Shown here: one piece after another, positions 29,829 to 40,890 of the stretch
Numbering within the stretch: position 1 is the stretch's first letter
Layout of the letters: each line of letters begins with the position of its first letter
Assembly: GCF_963678635.1 (NCBI RefSeq)
Contig: NC_087068.1
Coordinates: 8,252,027 to 8,316,026, forward strand
Origin: Symsagittifera roscoffensis
Taxonomy: Eukaryota > Xenacoelomorpha > Acoela > Convolutidae
DNA length: 64,000 bases
Direction: 5' to 3'
Notes under the pieces: generated by a model
The model's input: the letters and a program-made list of their open reading frames with translations, nothing else
Told to the model about the DNA's origin: nothing
Databases searched by the model: none
Made by a program: the position numbers and the translations under genes

Positions 29829-31078
29829 ATATGTGACCGAAGTAGGCCACTGTTACAAACATCCAGAATTGAACGAACAGCAGAGTTAGCAGAGACCGCT
29901 CCGATTTGCAACGATTGTGTCGCTACAATCGTTGCAAGGCCATTCACAACAACGGTGAAGGGTAGAAACCAGCCTTCCGGAGAGAAGATAAGGTTGTTAT
30001 TTCCCCGGATTCAACAATCCGGAGGGGTCTCGGGACTGGAACTTACATCATTTTATACAAATTTTTAGCTTCCCTATTATGTCCTGAATTGAATTTATTT
30101 AACATTTGAATTCAGTTTCTGACGATGAGAAGCTAGGGGTTAAGGGAAAGGGTTGATCCATCTTCGATGGAGATGATGATTTTTATCTACTGAACAAAAA
30201 CAATAATAATATAATAAGTAGTAGTAGCCCTGTTTTTAGGAGTGACCTCGTGGTCTGGGGATACTGAGACCCAGCCATGAGCTCACTTATTTTGCATGTA
30301 ATTAAGTTAATTTGAGTGTTTCGACCGGAGCCGAAAGCAGTAACGTTTTTGTCGACCCGATGTTAGAAAGACCACCAAAAGAACTGGCTTTGGTAGAGAC
30401 GGTGAAAAGCATATGTGACCGAAGTAGGCCACTGTTACAAACATCCAGAATTGAACGAACAGCAGAGTTAGCAGAGACCGCTCCGATTTGCAACGATTGT
30501 GTCGCTACAATCGTTGCAAGGCCATTCACAACAACGGTGAAGGGTAGAAACCAGCCTTCCGGAGAGAAGATAAGGTTGTTATTTCCCCGGATTCAACAAT
30601 CCGGAGGGGTCTCGGGACTGGAACTTACATCATTTTATACAAATTTTTAGCTTCCCTATTATGTCCTGAATTGAATTTATTTAACATCTGAATTCAGTTT
30701 CTGACGATGAGAAGCTAGGGGTTAAGGGAAAGGGTTGATCCATCTTCGATGGAGATGATGATTTTTATCTACTGAACAAAAACAATCATAATATAATAAG
30801 TAGTAGTAGCCCTGTTTTTAGGAGTGACCTCGTGGTCTGGGGATACTGAGACCCAGCCATGAGCTCACTATTTTTGCATGTAATTCAGTTAATTTGAGTG
30901 TTTTGACCGGAGCCGAAAGCAGTAACGTTTTTGTCGACCCGATGTTAGAAAGACCACCAAAAGAACTGGCTTTGGTAGAGACGGTGAAAAGCATGTAGAC
31001 CTTAGTTTAGACGCTGGCCAGTCGTTTTATAGCTTAGCTTTATTTTCCGTCGATATGTACTTCCGGGCGAATGTTACA
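29829..31078 (+). repeat. Solo LTR of a related subfamily with tandem duplication
   Basis: A plus-strand LTR at 30414-31078 (665 bp) starts TGTGACCGAAG and ends CGGGCGAATGTTACA, and shares several blocks with the 922-bp LTRs (the palindrome, CCTTCCGGA and the GATCCATCTTCGATGGA block). Its first 582 bp are present a second time directly upstream (29829-30410). The junction falls at a CAT that occurs at both duplication ends. No internal element sequence is attached. Confidence 0.85.
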
Positions 31079-31386
31079 TACCTTGAAATTCCGACATCTT
31101 GTTTCTGAGTTATACATCGCACAAAGCAAAATTTATTTGGCAACCATTTCTCAACTGCGTTACTAAAGTGTTTTTTCATTTAACATCTAAAAACTGGTAC
31201 TTGCCGGAAAAGTTAAGGAAGGTCGACAACACCACCTCAACTTTCTTGAATCAGTTATAAGATTTTTTAAGTCGGTGAAATTTCATTTAACATATAAACT
31301 TTACCGTAATTCTTCAGCTGCGTCGTTAAAATTGTTTCGGACTTGTTAGTTATCTCATATTCTTGTCAATTTGCAGTTGAACTTGA
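31079..31386 (+). promoter_or_regulatory. Upstream region of MTG2-like gene with splice-acceptor-like site
   Basis: 308 bp, AT-rich, no clear TATA box or ORF. CAATTTGCAG ends at 31376, ten bases before the start codon at 31387. It could accept a spliced leader or end a 5' UTR intron. Confidence 0.4.
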
Positions 31387-34300
31387 ATGAGTAAATTCTT
31401 CAGAAAATTGTATTCATCTCTGCAAAGTGATGGAACGTTGCATAAAGTTTTTCAAGATTATCAACATGTCACTGTTCGTGGAGGTAGCGGCGGGTCTGGA
31501 GCTTCTTTGTTTCTATCTTTATATCGAAAAGAGTTCGCTGGCCCTAGTGGAGGAGATGGTGGAAATGGAGGACATGTAATTTTTGAAGCATCGCCTGATG
31601 TCAAATCGCTCATTGATGTAAAGAAAACTGTAATAGGTAAGGTTAGACAAAGAATTCTTCTTGTAACCACAGTTTTTCAAAACCCAATCTGCACTTATCT
31701 CTGCGTTTATTGAAATTAAGCTCTAAAGGGGGGTGAACATGATTTATTAAAAGCAAAGACTTAAATTCAATCTAATCACCTCTGAAATTTGTTCAAAGTC
31801 TAAATATTTTGTATTCGCTCATCCAGCGAATCTTTTTCAAAGCAATTTCGGAATTCTCAATCTTGGAATCAGTTTATGTATTATTGGATCAAAACAGTTA
31901 GTTTTTGGGCTTTATTACGCTTGCGATAAGCAAGGGTAGTGCAACCGGGTACTTTTTTCCCCTTGGTGACAACATTTACAAATAAGCTGCTTATGCAGCG
32001 TTCTTGTTTTGACTGTATAGGGCTTGTGCACTGTGAGGGTAGATGCAAATCTTATTATGATTTTTTAATGAAATAATTTCGGCTGTTTTTCAGCTTATTA
32101 AGCGTGGGCTTTAATTCTGCCCGCTTATTTGACTTATGTTTTTTACCCTTGCGATAAACTCGCGCTTCGTCGCTTTCACAGGTTCACAGGTTAACTTCTG
32201 ATCTGTAAGCCTCCCAGGCCTCTGTCAACCAGCTCTTTCTTGGACGTCCATTTCGTCATTCCATAAACGATGCGTCATATATTTCAGACGCCCATAGTTT
32301 GTCTAGTCTTGATTTGAAAACGTGTACACTCTCGCTTGATATTACTGTTTCGGGTAACGAGTTCCAGTCGTTGATGGCTGCAACTGTAAAGAAATTTTGT
32401 CTAGCAGTAGTTCTGGTCTTCTTGGTCACAATCTTGAAAGGGTTTTTTCTTGTGTCTCTTTCGTTGATTGTAAAAAATCCTTCAGTCGCTGCTGTATCGT
32501 ATAGGCCGTTCAGAATTTTGAAGACTTGAATCATTCTACCGCGTTTGCGCCTGTACTCGAGTGTTGGTTGTTTCAAAATCTGAAGTCGTTTCGAGTAGCT
32601 GTATTTGCGTATACCTGGAATAAGTTTCGTTGCGCGTCGGTGAACATTTTCAATCGTAATTTTGTCTTTTTAAGGTATGGATTCCATGCCTGATTTGCAT
32701 ACTCCAAATGTGTTCTTACTAAGGCTTTGTACAGGGTCGTTAGAATTTCAGAGGCCAGGTTCACGAAGCTTTTTCGATTATCGCGACTATACTGTTTGCC
32801 ACTTTCGTCTTTTTGGCGATGTGCTCACGGTATTGAAACGACTCAAACTTTCCGTTTACTTTTTGTCGGCTTAGTTTCCGCTTTATTTTTACCATCCAAC
32901 TAAATCGGTTTACTTTTTGTCGGCTGAGTTTCCGTTTTATTTTTACCATCTAACTAAATCGCGTATTTGAATTTTAAACATTATAGTTGCCCTTTAGTGT
33001 TCTGATTTACCTCGGTAATTTTTTAAACCTTGATATCGTATATATTTCTTTTTTGTACGATTAAAAATTTATTCTGCTCCAATGATTTAGGCCTAATTTT
33101 GAGTCGTTTCAATGGAAACAGATTTTTTATGCTCACCTCTGAATTGCAAAAAAATGATAAATGTCTTAATAGTGTATCGGCTTGTCGGCCTCATATTGGT
33201 TCCTTCGACGAGCGAGAAACTGCTTGTGTGTGCGTGTCTGTGTTTTGAGGGCGATGGGGCTTAATAACTTCTTTTTTTGGGACTTCATAGGTGTCGGGCT
33301 ATATTATATCGGCTAAGTTGTTTCATTTGATGAGCAAATAATGTTTTTTTTAGGGCCAGGGGGACTTTTCATATGTCTTAATTCTTGTTGATGTTTATTT
33401 GGCTTAAAAGATTTTTGCCAAGGTATTTTTTTTACCATTTTATAAATTGTCTTCCGATGCTGATTTCACATTCTCTTGTCTCGGCATGTTTTGCTTCACA
33501 GCTAGGCTTATTCATTGTGATAGATCTAGTTTTTTTTTTCAAAAGTTTCAATTTTTTTTGCGATTTTCTTGTGTTGTATCGCAAGTGGTGCGAAGTTCAG
33601 CTTCGTCTCTGTGTTTAATTTGCTTCCAGTCGTTTTTTTTTAAAAGTTTAATTCATTTTTGATAAGGTATGTTTGGGAGTTTGAAATCACTTCTCCGACT
33701 TTTTTTTGAAAAATTCACGAAAAAATTGATCCTTTTGGATAATTTAATCGTTACTTCTCGATCGGCCCGCGGTTTTTATCATATTATATTCGTTTGGGGA
33801 TGAGTAATTAAAGTCATGGTTTTATTCGCAATTTTTCGGGTGTTATTTTCGATCAATTTGTTTGTCAATTGATTTTATTCTGCTTTAAGTGCTTTCTAGC
33901 CTCTATATGTAGAACGAGCATTTCTCTAAGCAAGAGGCTCGATTTTAGGAGGTTCTAAGAGCTATCAGATCACCAACTACCACCAAATCGTATTCATATT
34001 TTGCTTCTAACTTTCAAAAGTTTTTTATTTCAAATTAACAAATTTGGTTCGTTTGCGCTATTTGCTTTTAATACACTTAATTTTTTTCTGTCGTTCTGTG
34101 TACTGTTTTGTTTCATTTGCAATTAAAGTTTCGGCAGGCTAATGTGATTTAGATGTTTTGTTTTTATACCTACCAAAACTTGCTGATAGCGAAAAAAACG
34201 AAATGGACGACAGTTTTGTCGCCAGCATAACGGGGAGTTGATTGTAATTAAGAGCATGGGCGGATTTAGGGGGGGGGGGACGCCCTCCTCAGGGATTCGA

Positions 34301-37205
34301 CCTTCTGCCGACCCAAAGGGTCCCCTTTTGGCCGACCATTTTTGGCCGAACAACCCTAAAATTTTTCTAAAGGCGCCTTTGGCGGGCGTCAATATGTACT
34401 TACTATTCTTGAAGGGGAGCGCGCGCGAAAAAAAAAACGATTTTTTGTCAAATTTCTTCTTTTTTGGCCTGTTTTTTTTTCAAAATTGTGCCTAAGGCGC
34501 TGGAAGTTTGGCCAAAACTGCGTCTTTTTAGTGCTTTAGGAGACCTCGGAAAATCAATTTGGTCGACCTAAAAAAAGGTCGTCAAAATTTCCGAAAATGG
34601 CCCCCTCGAGAAAATCCTAGATCCGCTCCTGATTTAGAGTCCAATATAATATTCCATATTCGTTTATACATTCAAGGAACCCATAGGTCTCTGGATATAA
34701 ATTTTCACTCACAATTTTTTGCTGCGGCTAAGTGGATTACTTGCAACCAGCGCTTCTCGAACAAGATCTAATCGCCCTCAAGACGTGGTTTCGAAGTAAC
34801 TCAATTAGTCTGAATCTAAAAGTTGACACAATATTGTGTTCAAAGACCCGAATGTTAATCTAAGTTTGCATCTCGGCGAGCACAGACGTGAAAATACGCG
34901 TTTTTCCCAAATGTTTCCTTTTTTTAAATTAAACTAATTGTTGCTCTTTTTCCAGTAAAAGGCGATGGCATAAATTTAATGAAGCAAATAATAGAGAGGT
35001 TGTGTAAATCGTAGAGAATTCAATTAAAAGAGCAATTAAAATGAACGACGGAAAGTTTCGACACTAAGTCAATGGTTGTGATTTGCTTTCGAATCACAAT
35101 CACGACATATAGGGCAATGATACCGCGTTTGACCACCTGTGAGCTTCCCTTGATGTACCAAAAACACTAGCTAATCATAGTTTTTTGTGACGTGTTCGGA
35201 ACAATAACTTTACATTTGCCGATCATATAAGCGAGATTGCGTGCGGAGTGTTATACGGTAAGTTAAATTTTTCCCCAAACAAATTCGCTCATCTTTGAAT
35301 GTAAGAATTATTGTATCGCCGCATTATGATGCAATAGTATAAATTATAGTCGTATAATCCGGCTATCGTGTAAAACTTAAAATCTTATATTCTGGCTTCG
35401 TTTTTATTTTGTCAAATAGCTTAAGCTCGAAGCCATAACTAAGTTGCAGCTATTTTTCTTCTGGATTGAGCGCCGCACCCAATATCAATCAACATTGCTG
35501 ACTCATTGAAAGAATATTAATCTCGCAAATACGAAGTGTCAATTACTGGTTTTGTATAATTGTAACGTTTGTCGTTTCTTCTGCGACTAGAAAGCCTTTC
35601 CTCGTCGGAAAAAAAAAGAAAAAACCTCGTATGACTAAAAGGGAGGAGTTTTGGCTGCGAAGGAGTTGTTACTCAAAGCTGATGATTTTAAGGCTTATCG
35701 GGTTCAAGTGGTCGTCACGGAAAGGGAGGAGCGCAGGACGGTGCCAATGCAAAACACTTGTTTGTTCACGTTCCGCTCGGTACAATCATCAAAGAGAACG
35801 GGAGTCAATTGATTGATTTGAAAGAGAAAGGAAGCAGATACATTGCTGCTCGAGGAGGATACGGGGGTCTTGGAAACAGGTAGAGCGTTTTGTTGTTTAG
35901 TTGATTAATGAAAACAAACTTACTGTTATAATGTCAAGCAGTGGCGTGCACAGGAATTTTTTCAGGGGGAACGTTTTGCGAAAATTTTTTGGAAGTTTTA
36001 TTTACTTTTAGTTGAAAAAGCCATAAAGACCCAATTTTTTTCCGTAACTTACTGCGCCGCAAGTGAATTGAAAAAAAAAACAGGCCATAAATGCCGTTCC
36101 GTTTTGGGCACTTTTTGAAAGGCTTGACCAAAAATTTGCGTTTTATAGCGCGTGCTCCCAACTAAAATTTAATTTATAACTGCGGCAACTGCTTTTTTAG
36201 AAAAAATGTCTCGATTGGTAGACCAGAAATTGATGTCGTAAGTCGTAATATAGTGCACTTTGGAAAAGTTTGAAGAACAATTGGTTTTTTTAAACATCCC
36301 TCTCCGGCCTCGCCACTGATTTCTTTAACAAATCGTGATAAGAAATGAAGACTGAAATGAATGCTAGCAGACTTAGAAAATTGATACAAATACGAAAAGC
36401 TAAAAGTTCTTCTTTTCTAGGACTTTTGCAACCAGTGAGGAAACAGCTCCGACTAAATCTTCGAAAGGAAGTCCCGGAGAATGTCGTTACTTAGAACTAG
36501 AACTTAGCATTGTAGCCGACATTGGTCTCGTCGGATTCCCGAATGCTGGGAAAAGTTCACTGTTGAGGTGTATTAGTAAAGCGACTCCACTGGTTGCTAA
36601 CTACCCCTTTACTACACTGAACCCTCACGTGGGCGTCGTGGACTACCGGGATTCTTTCCGCTTAGCTGTGGCAGATATTCCTGGAATAATCAAAGGTGAG
36701 ATGTACATACAGAGCAGTAGATAGATTTGGCAGGTTTTTTGAAAGATTTCATGGTTTAATGACAAGTTTTAATTTTTTTTTGGGCTAAAAGCTTCATATA
36801 TTCCATTTTGATTGGTTCCGATTAAAATTCTTCGATGCTCATGAAAGTGTTTCTTTATTATGTTTTTTTACAGGTGCCCATTTGAACAAGGGACTTGGAT
36901 TGTCTTTCTTGAAGCATATCAGAAGATGCTCATCATTAGTGTATGTCCTGGATGTTTCGGTTCCCACCTATTTGAAGCAGCTGCAATATTTGAAGTTTGA
37001 ATTGAATCAATACCAACCGGGATTAGCAGAGGTTCCTAATTTAGTCGTGGCTAATAAAATTGACACTGAAGGTGGCTCCGTGAACTTTCGTGCTTTGACC
37101 AAGAAATTGCCTTCTGAAAGTGTGGTTGGAATTTCAGCTTTGTATAATTTAAACACTGATTTGTTACGCGAGAAGCTTCGTAAGCTACATGAACGTAACA
37201 GATAG
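31387..37205 (+). CDS. MTG2: Mitochondrial Obg-family GTPase, GTPBP5/MTG2-like (4 exons, 347 aa)
   Basis: Exons: 31387-31636, 35693-35879, 36421-36695, 36874-37205. All introns are GT-AG and the joined frame (1044 nt) is open. Obg domain: [37 protein letters not shown] and [11 protein letters not shown]. GTPase domain: G1 GFPNAGKSS, switch region with PFTT, G3 DIPG, G4 NKID, G5 SAL. The basic N-terminus ([12 protein letters not shown]) suits a mitochondrial presequence. The family helps assemble the large mitochondrial ribosomal subunit. The SGSSG join between exons 1 and 2 lines up with the glycine-rich Obg loop, which supports the weak acceptor at 35691-35692. GTPBP10 is the alternative, but the [14 protein letters not shown]-type block favours GTPBP5. 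Intron 1 is 4 kb and carries mobile elements. Confidence 0.85.
32256..32870 (-). mobile_element. Non-LTR retrotransposon fragment (RT C-terminal region)
   Basis: Minus-strand blocks in order, in shifting frames: [48 protein letters not shown]-like [21 protein letters not shown], and [20 protein letters not shown] with [12 protein letters not shown]. This is the stretch that follows the RT core in jockey/CR1-like elements. It is 5'-truncated and frameshifted, hence dead. Sequence to the left (about 31930-32255) may be its 3' UTR. Confidence 0.85.
32854..32961. repeat. Tandem duplication, 2 x 54 bp
   Basis: GTTTACTTTTTGTCGGCT is repeated at a 54-base step (32854 and 32908), followed by matching TTTATTTTTACCATC and AACTAAATCG segments, with only a few differences between units. 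It sits at the upstream border of the non-LTR fragment. Confidence 0.8.
34255..34631. mobile_element. hAT-like short inverted-repeat element (MITE)
   Basis: 377 bp with imperfect terminal inverted repeats: CATGGGCGGATTTAGG at the left and the complement of CAGGAGCGGATCTAGG at the right. It is flanked by an 8-bp near-perfect target duplication (ATTAAGAG 34247-34254, ATTTAGAG 34632-34639). No transposase ORF. The 8-bp duplication and CAG-start ends are hAT features. Confidence 0.7.
35939..36318. mobile_element. Second hAT-like short inverted-repeat element
   Basis: 380 bp in intron 2, with ends CAGTGGCGTGCACAGG and the complement of CAGTGGCGAGGCCGGAG. The 8-bp flanks (ATGTCAAG / ATTTCTTT) match only partly, so the target duplication is not certain. 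No coding capacity. Confidence 0.55.
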
Positions 37206-37379
37206 TTTTTGAATGAAGGAAAAGTTTTGTTTTTAAATGAAGAACAATTTTCAAACAAAATGAAATCCAATCACTGTTAAAAGTACATCGACGCTAAATC
37301 AACTACTTATTTTTTCAGATTCTCAGTTATGATAAATCGATAACATTCCAATTCATTTTGATTCAATTTAATTCTCAAA
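37206..37379 (+). promoter_or_regulatory. 174-bp intergenic region with splice-acceptor-like site
   Basis: Between the MTG2-like stop and the 14-3-3 ATG. A strong acceptor-like TTATTTTTTCAG ends at 37318, 61 nt before the ATG. I see no AATAAA and no obvious separate promoter. The arrangement suits co-transcription with trans-splicing, or a very short independent promoter. Confidence 0.4.
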
Positions 37380-38989
37380 ATGTCTCGAACAGAACTCAGA
37401 AGACAGGCGAAATTAGCCGAGCAAGCTGAACGATGGGAAGACATGGTCAAATTTCTGACCAAACTTTCGAACAATCTAGAAGCGTCAGAAGAATTAAGTT
37501 CGGAAGAACGTAACATGTTAGGTGTGGCGTTTAAACATGTTGTCAGTCAGAAAAGATCATCGTGGAGAGTGATTGATAGTATAGAAGGCGCAGTGGCTGG
37601 AAATTCACGGGAACTTCAGTTGACTTTGGATTTCAAAGCGAATGTGGAAAAGGAAATTGAACAGATATGCATGGATTTAGTGGTAGGTTTTTCTCTAAGT
37701 TCTCGTTTTTTATGCCTGGAAGTCAATTCGTTTAAGCATCTGAATGAAGATTTCCGGCGTTGAAAGTTAACAATAAAATAGCAGTGATATGTTTTTAGCA
37801 AGTTGACCACATGTAAGTAAAATAATTTCTAAATGGTCAAAGCATGTGTGCAAATCATTTCTGTTATCAACTCCCGTTCGAAGACAATTCTGACAATTAA
37901 GTACGCGATTACCATTTAGTACACGTTGCATTATTCACGCGTTGTTGCACGAACTCCGGAATGCGCAATTATTTTTATTGCAAGAAGGATGTCTATGCGT
38001 TTTTTTTAGTGATCTTTATGGCCATATGAAAAGATGTCAGACTCCTTGGTATAAAAGTTGATCCTTTTGTTTTCATCAAACGTCAGCTTGCTTCCACCTC
38101 TTAAGGTACATTTGTTTTACTCATGCTTTTATTGCCCCCTTGTATTTAGACATTACTGGACGCGAAGTTGATCCCGAAATGCAAATCAGCGGATGCCAAA
38201 GTATTTCTCTACAAAATGAGAGGCGACTACTATCGCTACTTGGCCGAAATAAAACCACCCGAAGTCCAAATAGACTCGATGAAGATGGCAGAAGAAAGTT
38301 ATGATGAAGCACATGCGATGTGTCTGGCATCTAGCGATCTAAGAGCCAGTCATCCGATTAGACTAAGTCTGGCACTTAATTTCTCCGTTTTTAAGTTCGA
38401 GATATTAAAGCAACCGAGTGCTGCTCTGGATATGGCAAAAGAGGTTCGTAGGTTATTTCTGGATTCATAAATTGAAATTTTTTTGAGCCTCGAAGTTTGA
38501 AATATAACGTATAATCGTGAAAAACTTGTATACATGCGTTCAAACATAATTTAGTTCAAATTGTTCAATTTTATAGATCTGCTTATTGTTGAGTCATAGC
38601 ATGAGTGCAAATATCAAAACGTGTAAGTTTGGAGCCCTGCTTTTGTTTAGGCCTTTGAAATGGGACTTAGAGACCTAGAAAAGCTAGACGTCGACTCGGC
38701 CAACTATAAAGATAGCAAATTCATCATCCAGCTTCTACGAGACAACATATCGGTTAGTTGTTCGGTTTCTGTGACTATAAAATTTTGTTGGATTGATAGC
38801 GGGAAGTTTGCCTATTAAAGAAGTTTATAGATTACCTTTTCCATGATTATTATAATACAATGGAAGGCATCATTTTTTTCGAGTTAAAAGCAGCTGAAAC
38901 TAGCATTTTATAAATTTTTGAAAAATGTATATATAATTTTTCAAATTTAAAGTCTTCTGTTTCAGCTGTGGTCAAGTGACGAAGAGTAA
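37380..38989 (+). CDS. 14-3-3 family protein (4 exons, 240 aa)
   Basis: Exons: 37380-37682, 38150-38443, 38651-38752, 38966-38989; all GT-AG and phase 0. Nine-helix 14-3-3 adaptor that binds phosphoserine or phosphothreonine proteins as a dimer in the cytosol. Visible family blocks: LAEQAERWEDMV, SEERNMLGVAFKHVV, KRSSWRVIDSIE, MRGDYYRYLAE, HPIRLSLALNFSVF, YKDSKFIIQLLRDNISLW. The phosphate-binding set is present (K52, R59, R130, Y131). It is somewhat divergent: the loop between helices 6 and 7 reads KPPEVQIDSMKMAEES, and the protein ends SSDEE soon after the last helix, without the long acidic tail of common isoforms. I cannot assign an isoform. Confidence 0.95.
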
Positions 38990-39480
38990 ATGCGTCCTGA
39001 TTTCGACCCAAAACCACTGGCTGAAACTTTGATAAATAGATTTCTTAGTTATTAATTACTTCTTAATTACGTTTGATTCCAACTGCTTTATCCATAAAAA
39101 ATGCTAATCATTTCACAATGTTGAATTTAAATTTTGATCGATTTTGTGGGTCTGACTTTCACTAATTTGAACAGCAGATCTAAAACTTTCATGTTATGAA
39201 AATTAATGAATTGATCCTGAGTTTTGTTGGACTAATGGATTTGAATCTCAGTTGGTCTTAAAGTAAAAGGTGGCTTGAAATGTATGTTCTTGCTGGTTTG
39301 TTAATTCTCATTCTATTTAAATGTAATATTATCAATGATTTTGTTGACTCAATGTTGTTGTTTTTTCTGTAAGGATGAAATAAAAGACCGGGTCCAAGGC
39401 ATCAAAAGGCCAAGGTATCAAAATTGTTTGAAACAAATTGCAAGAAAAAGAAAGAAAGAATAAATTTCTCCGGTCACTCA
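38990..39480 (+). terminator. 3' region of 14-3-3 gene with polyadenylation signals
   Basis: About 490 bp of AT-rich unique sequence. AATAAA occurs in GAAATAAAAG (about 39378) and in GAATAAATTTC (about 39459), either of which could serve polyadenylation. Usage cannot be judged from sequence. Confidence 0.4.
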
Positions 39481-40320
39481 TAACATAAATTTAGCAATTC
39501 ATCGTTATAGTAATTTTTAAAACGAGACTCGGAGAGGATAGACAACGGGGCCATATGGCCCACAAACGCCTACCCCAGCTAGATTTGCTTCTTTCACTAT
39601 CAGGAGAAAGAACTAGTAATTTAAGAGTGATGCAAATCATTTTTTACACAAGCATAGCTTGTGTTAAAGTATGAACTTTTTTCCAACCTAAGTCGCAAAT
39701 ATTGTCGCGATGCAAGTGTTCCGACAAAATTTTCATTTTGAAAGTGTTGATTTTGATCCAGCTAATACTATTAAGTACAGCCAATACTAAAGATATTAAC
39801 ACAGAGCTTCAAGATATCATCGATCTGTAGCGTAGAGGTAGGGAAGGAGACCAGCAACAAAACAAGAGGGTTAGAACCTGGGCAGGCTCGGATGTTTTTA
39901 ATGAACTTTTTCGTATACTAGTTAAAATGCGTCCGCTCTATAAATTGAGGCATGTTAGTTGGTAGATTTTTTTTAAATTGACTGGTATTGCTAATGCGTC
40001 ATAATTGGTTTGCGTCTTTTAGCAATTATGTAGACTCATAATTGGTGTGCGTCACTTAAGAAATTTTGTAGACTCAAAGTTTTACTCATTCAGTTTTTCC
40101 CAGTAGCTTTATCGGTCATATTTTTGCTTGTGTCTGCGCAGTGCAACTTCGCCTCTGTTTATGGTTCCATTTCTGTTCGAATAAGTGTTGATTCTATTTT
40201 CTTGCTAGTTTTTCGTGCGGTTTCGATGAAATACTTCTATTTAATGTTTGTAATTGAAGAATTTTTTTCAAACAACTTAATTTCCAATAATTGTTTGGTT
40301 CGATCTTGACAAGGATGGAA
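39481..40320. other. Unassigned intergenic stretch with one tRNA-like segment
   Basis: AT-rich. At 39824-39893 TAGCGTAGAGGTAG and GGGTTAGAACCTG resemble pol III A and B boxes and may be a decayed tRNA or SINE head. At about 39990-40080 a segment (GACTCATAATTGGT, TGCGTC) is repeated imperfectly. Nothing else seen. Confidence 0.4.
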
Positions 40321-40700
40321 TCGTGATTTTTTTCGCTTTGAAAAGCTGATTTCAGTTAAATAACTGGTCTTAAATTTCTTGTAAATTGATTGCCTCACAG
40401 TTATCATCATGTTGATTAGTTTTCTACAGAGGACATTAATTATTCTGAATTGTTGAATAATGAGTTTTGTTGTCTAGATGACTTGGGAAATTTTTTATGA
40501 ACAGTGATAATACATTTCACATAAGATGATTTAATGGTTTTGAATGCTTTTTTCATCTTGTATTTTACATAAACATTTTTCTCTCCGGGTTCTAAATTAC
40601 AATTCTGTAATTCATTTGTTCCTTCATTATGCAATTATTGTAATGATTAATTGTTAGGGACTTGTGAATAATTGATTAGTTGCATGAGTCCGATTCGTCG
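40320..40700 (+). repeat. Degenerate first monomer of the satellite
   Basis: Shows the order of landmarks of the array (a TTGATTAGTTTTC-TACAG block, ACATTAATT, then TTAGGGACTTGTGAATAATTG) with many differences. It is separated from the main array by the tRNA-like insert, and the landmark TTGTTAGGG...GATT occurs again at 41065. Confidence 0.45.
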
Positions 40701-40730
40701 ATTTGCTACAAGAAATAATTATGAGAAAAC

Positions 40731-40890
40731 GGTGAGCAGCCGTTGATGAGTGCGATAAGGCAAGCATCTCTCGACACGAGGGTCGTGAGTTCGAATCCCA
40801 CTTCGGTCATGGTTGGAGGGGTCGCAGTGTCATCCGCCTCCTCAACCAATGTACCTTAGTTTACCTTATGAGAGAAGGAGCAAAAAAATA
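40731..40890 (+). mobile_element. tRNA-derived SINE-like sequence
   Basis: A tRNA-like head with B box GAGTTCGAATCCC (about 40787-40799), preceded by a possible A box region (GATGAGTGCGATAAGGC), a short unrelated body and an A-rich end (GCAAAAAAATAAATCG). I do not find a good cloverleaf, so a functional tRNA is unlikely. Confidence 0.5.

Larger units (their letters stand above)
31637..35692 (+). other. Intron 1 of MTG2-like gene
   Basis: 4,056 bp with a GTAAGG donor. It contains an antisense non-LTR retrotransposon fragment (32256-32870), a 54-bp tandem duplication, a hAT-like short element (34255-34631) and T-rich unique sequence at 32965-34240. A good acceptor (CTCTTTTTCCAG, ending 34955) and a GTAAAT 48 nt later could define an optional 48-nt exon, but the protein alignment does not need it. 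Confidence 0.7.

Noticed and set aside
35641-35692. Earlier start of MTG2 exon 2 giving the peptide [17 protein letters not shown]
   Set aside because: That reading is in a different frame from the Obg loop that follows and would need a frame break. The acceptor at 35691-35692 joins exon 1 in frame and aligns with the family.
31387-37205. GTPBP10 instead of GTPBP5
   Set aside because: GTPBP10 is the nearest alternative, but the [17 protein letters not shown] block and overall length suit GTPBP5/MTG2 better; a phylogeny would settle it.
40731-40812. Functional tRNA gene
   Set aside because: The B box is good, but no complete cloverleaf with matching acceptor arms could be drawn; a SINE head is more likely.
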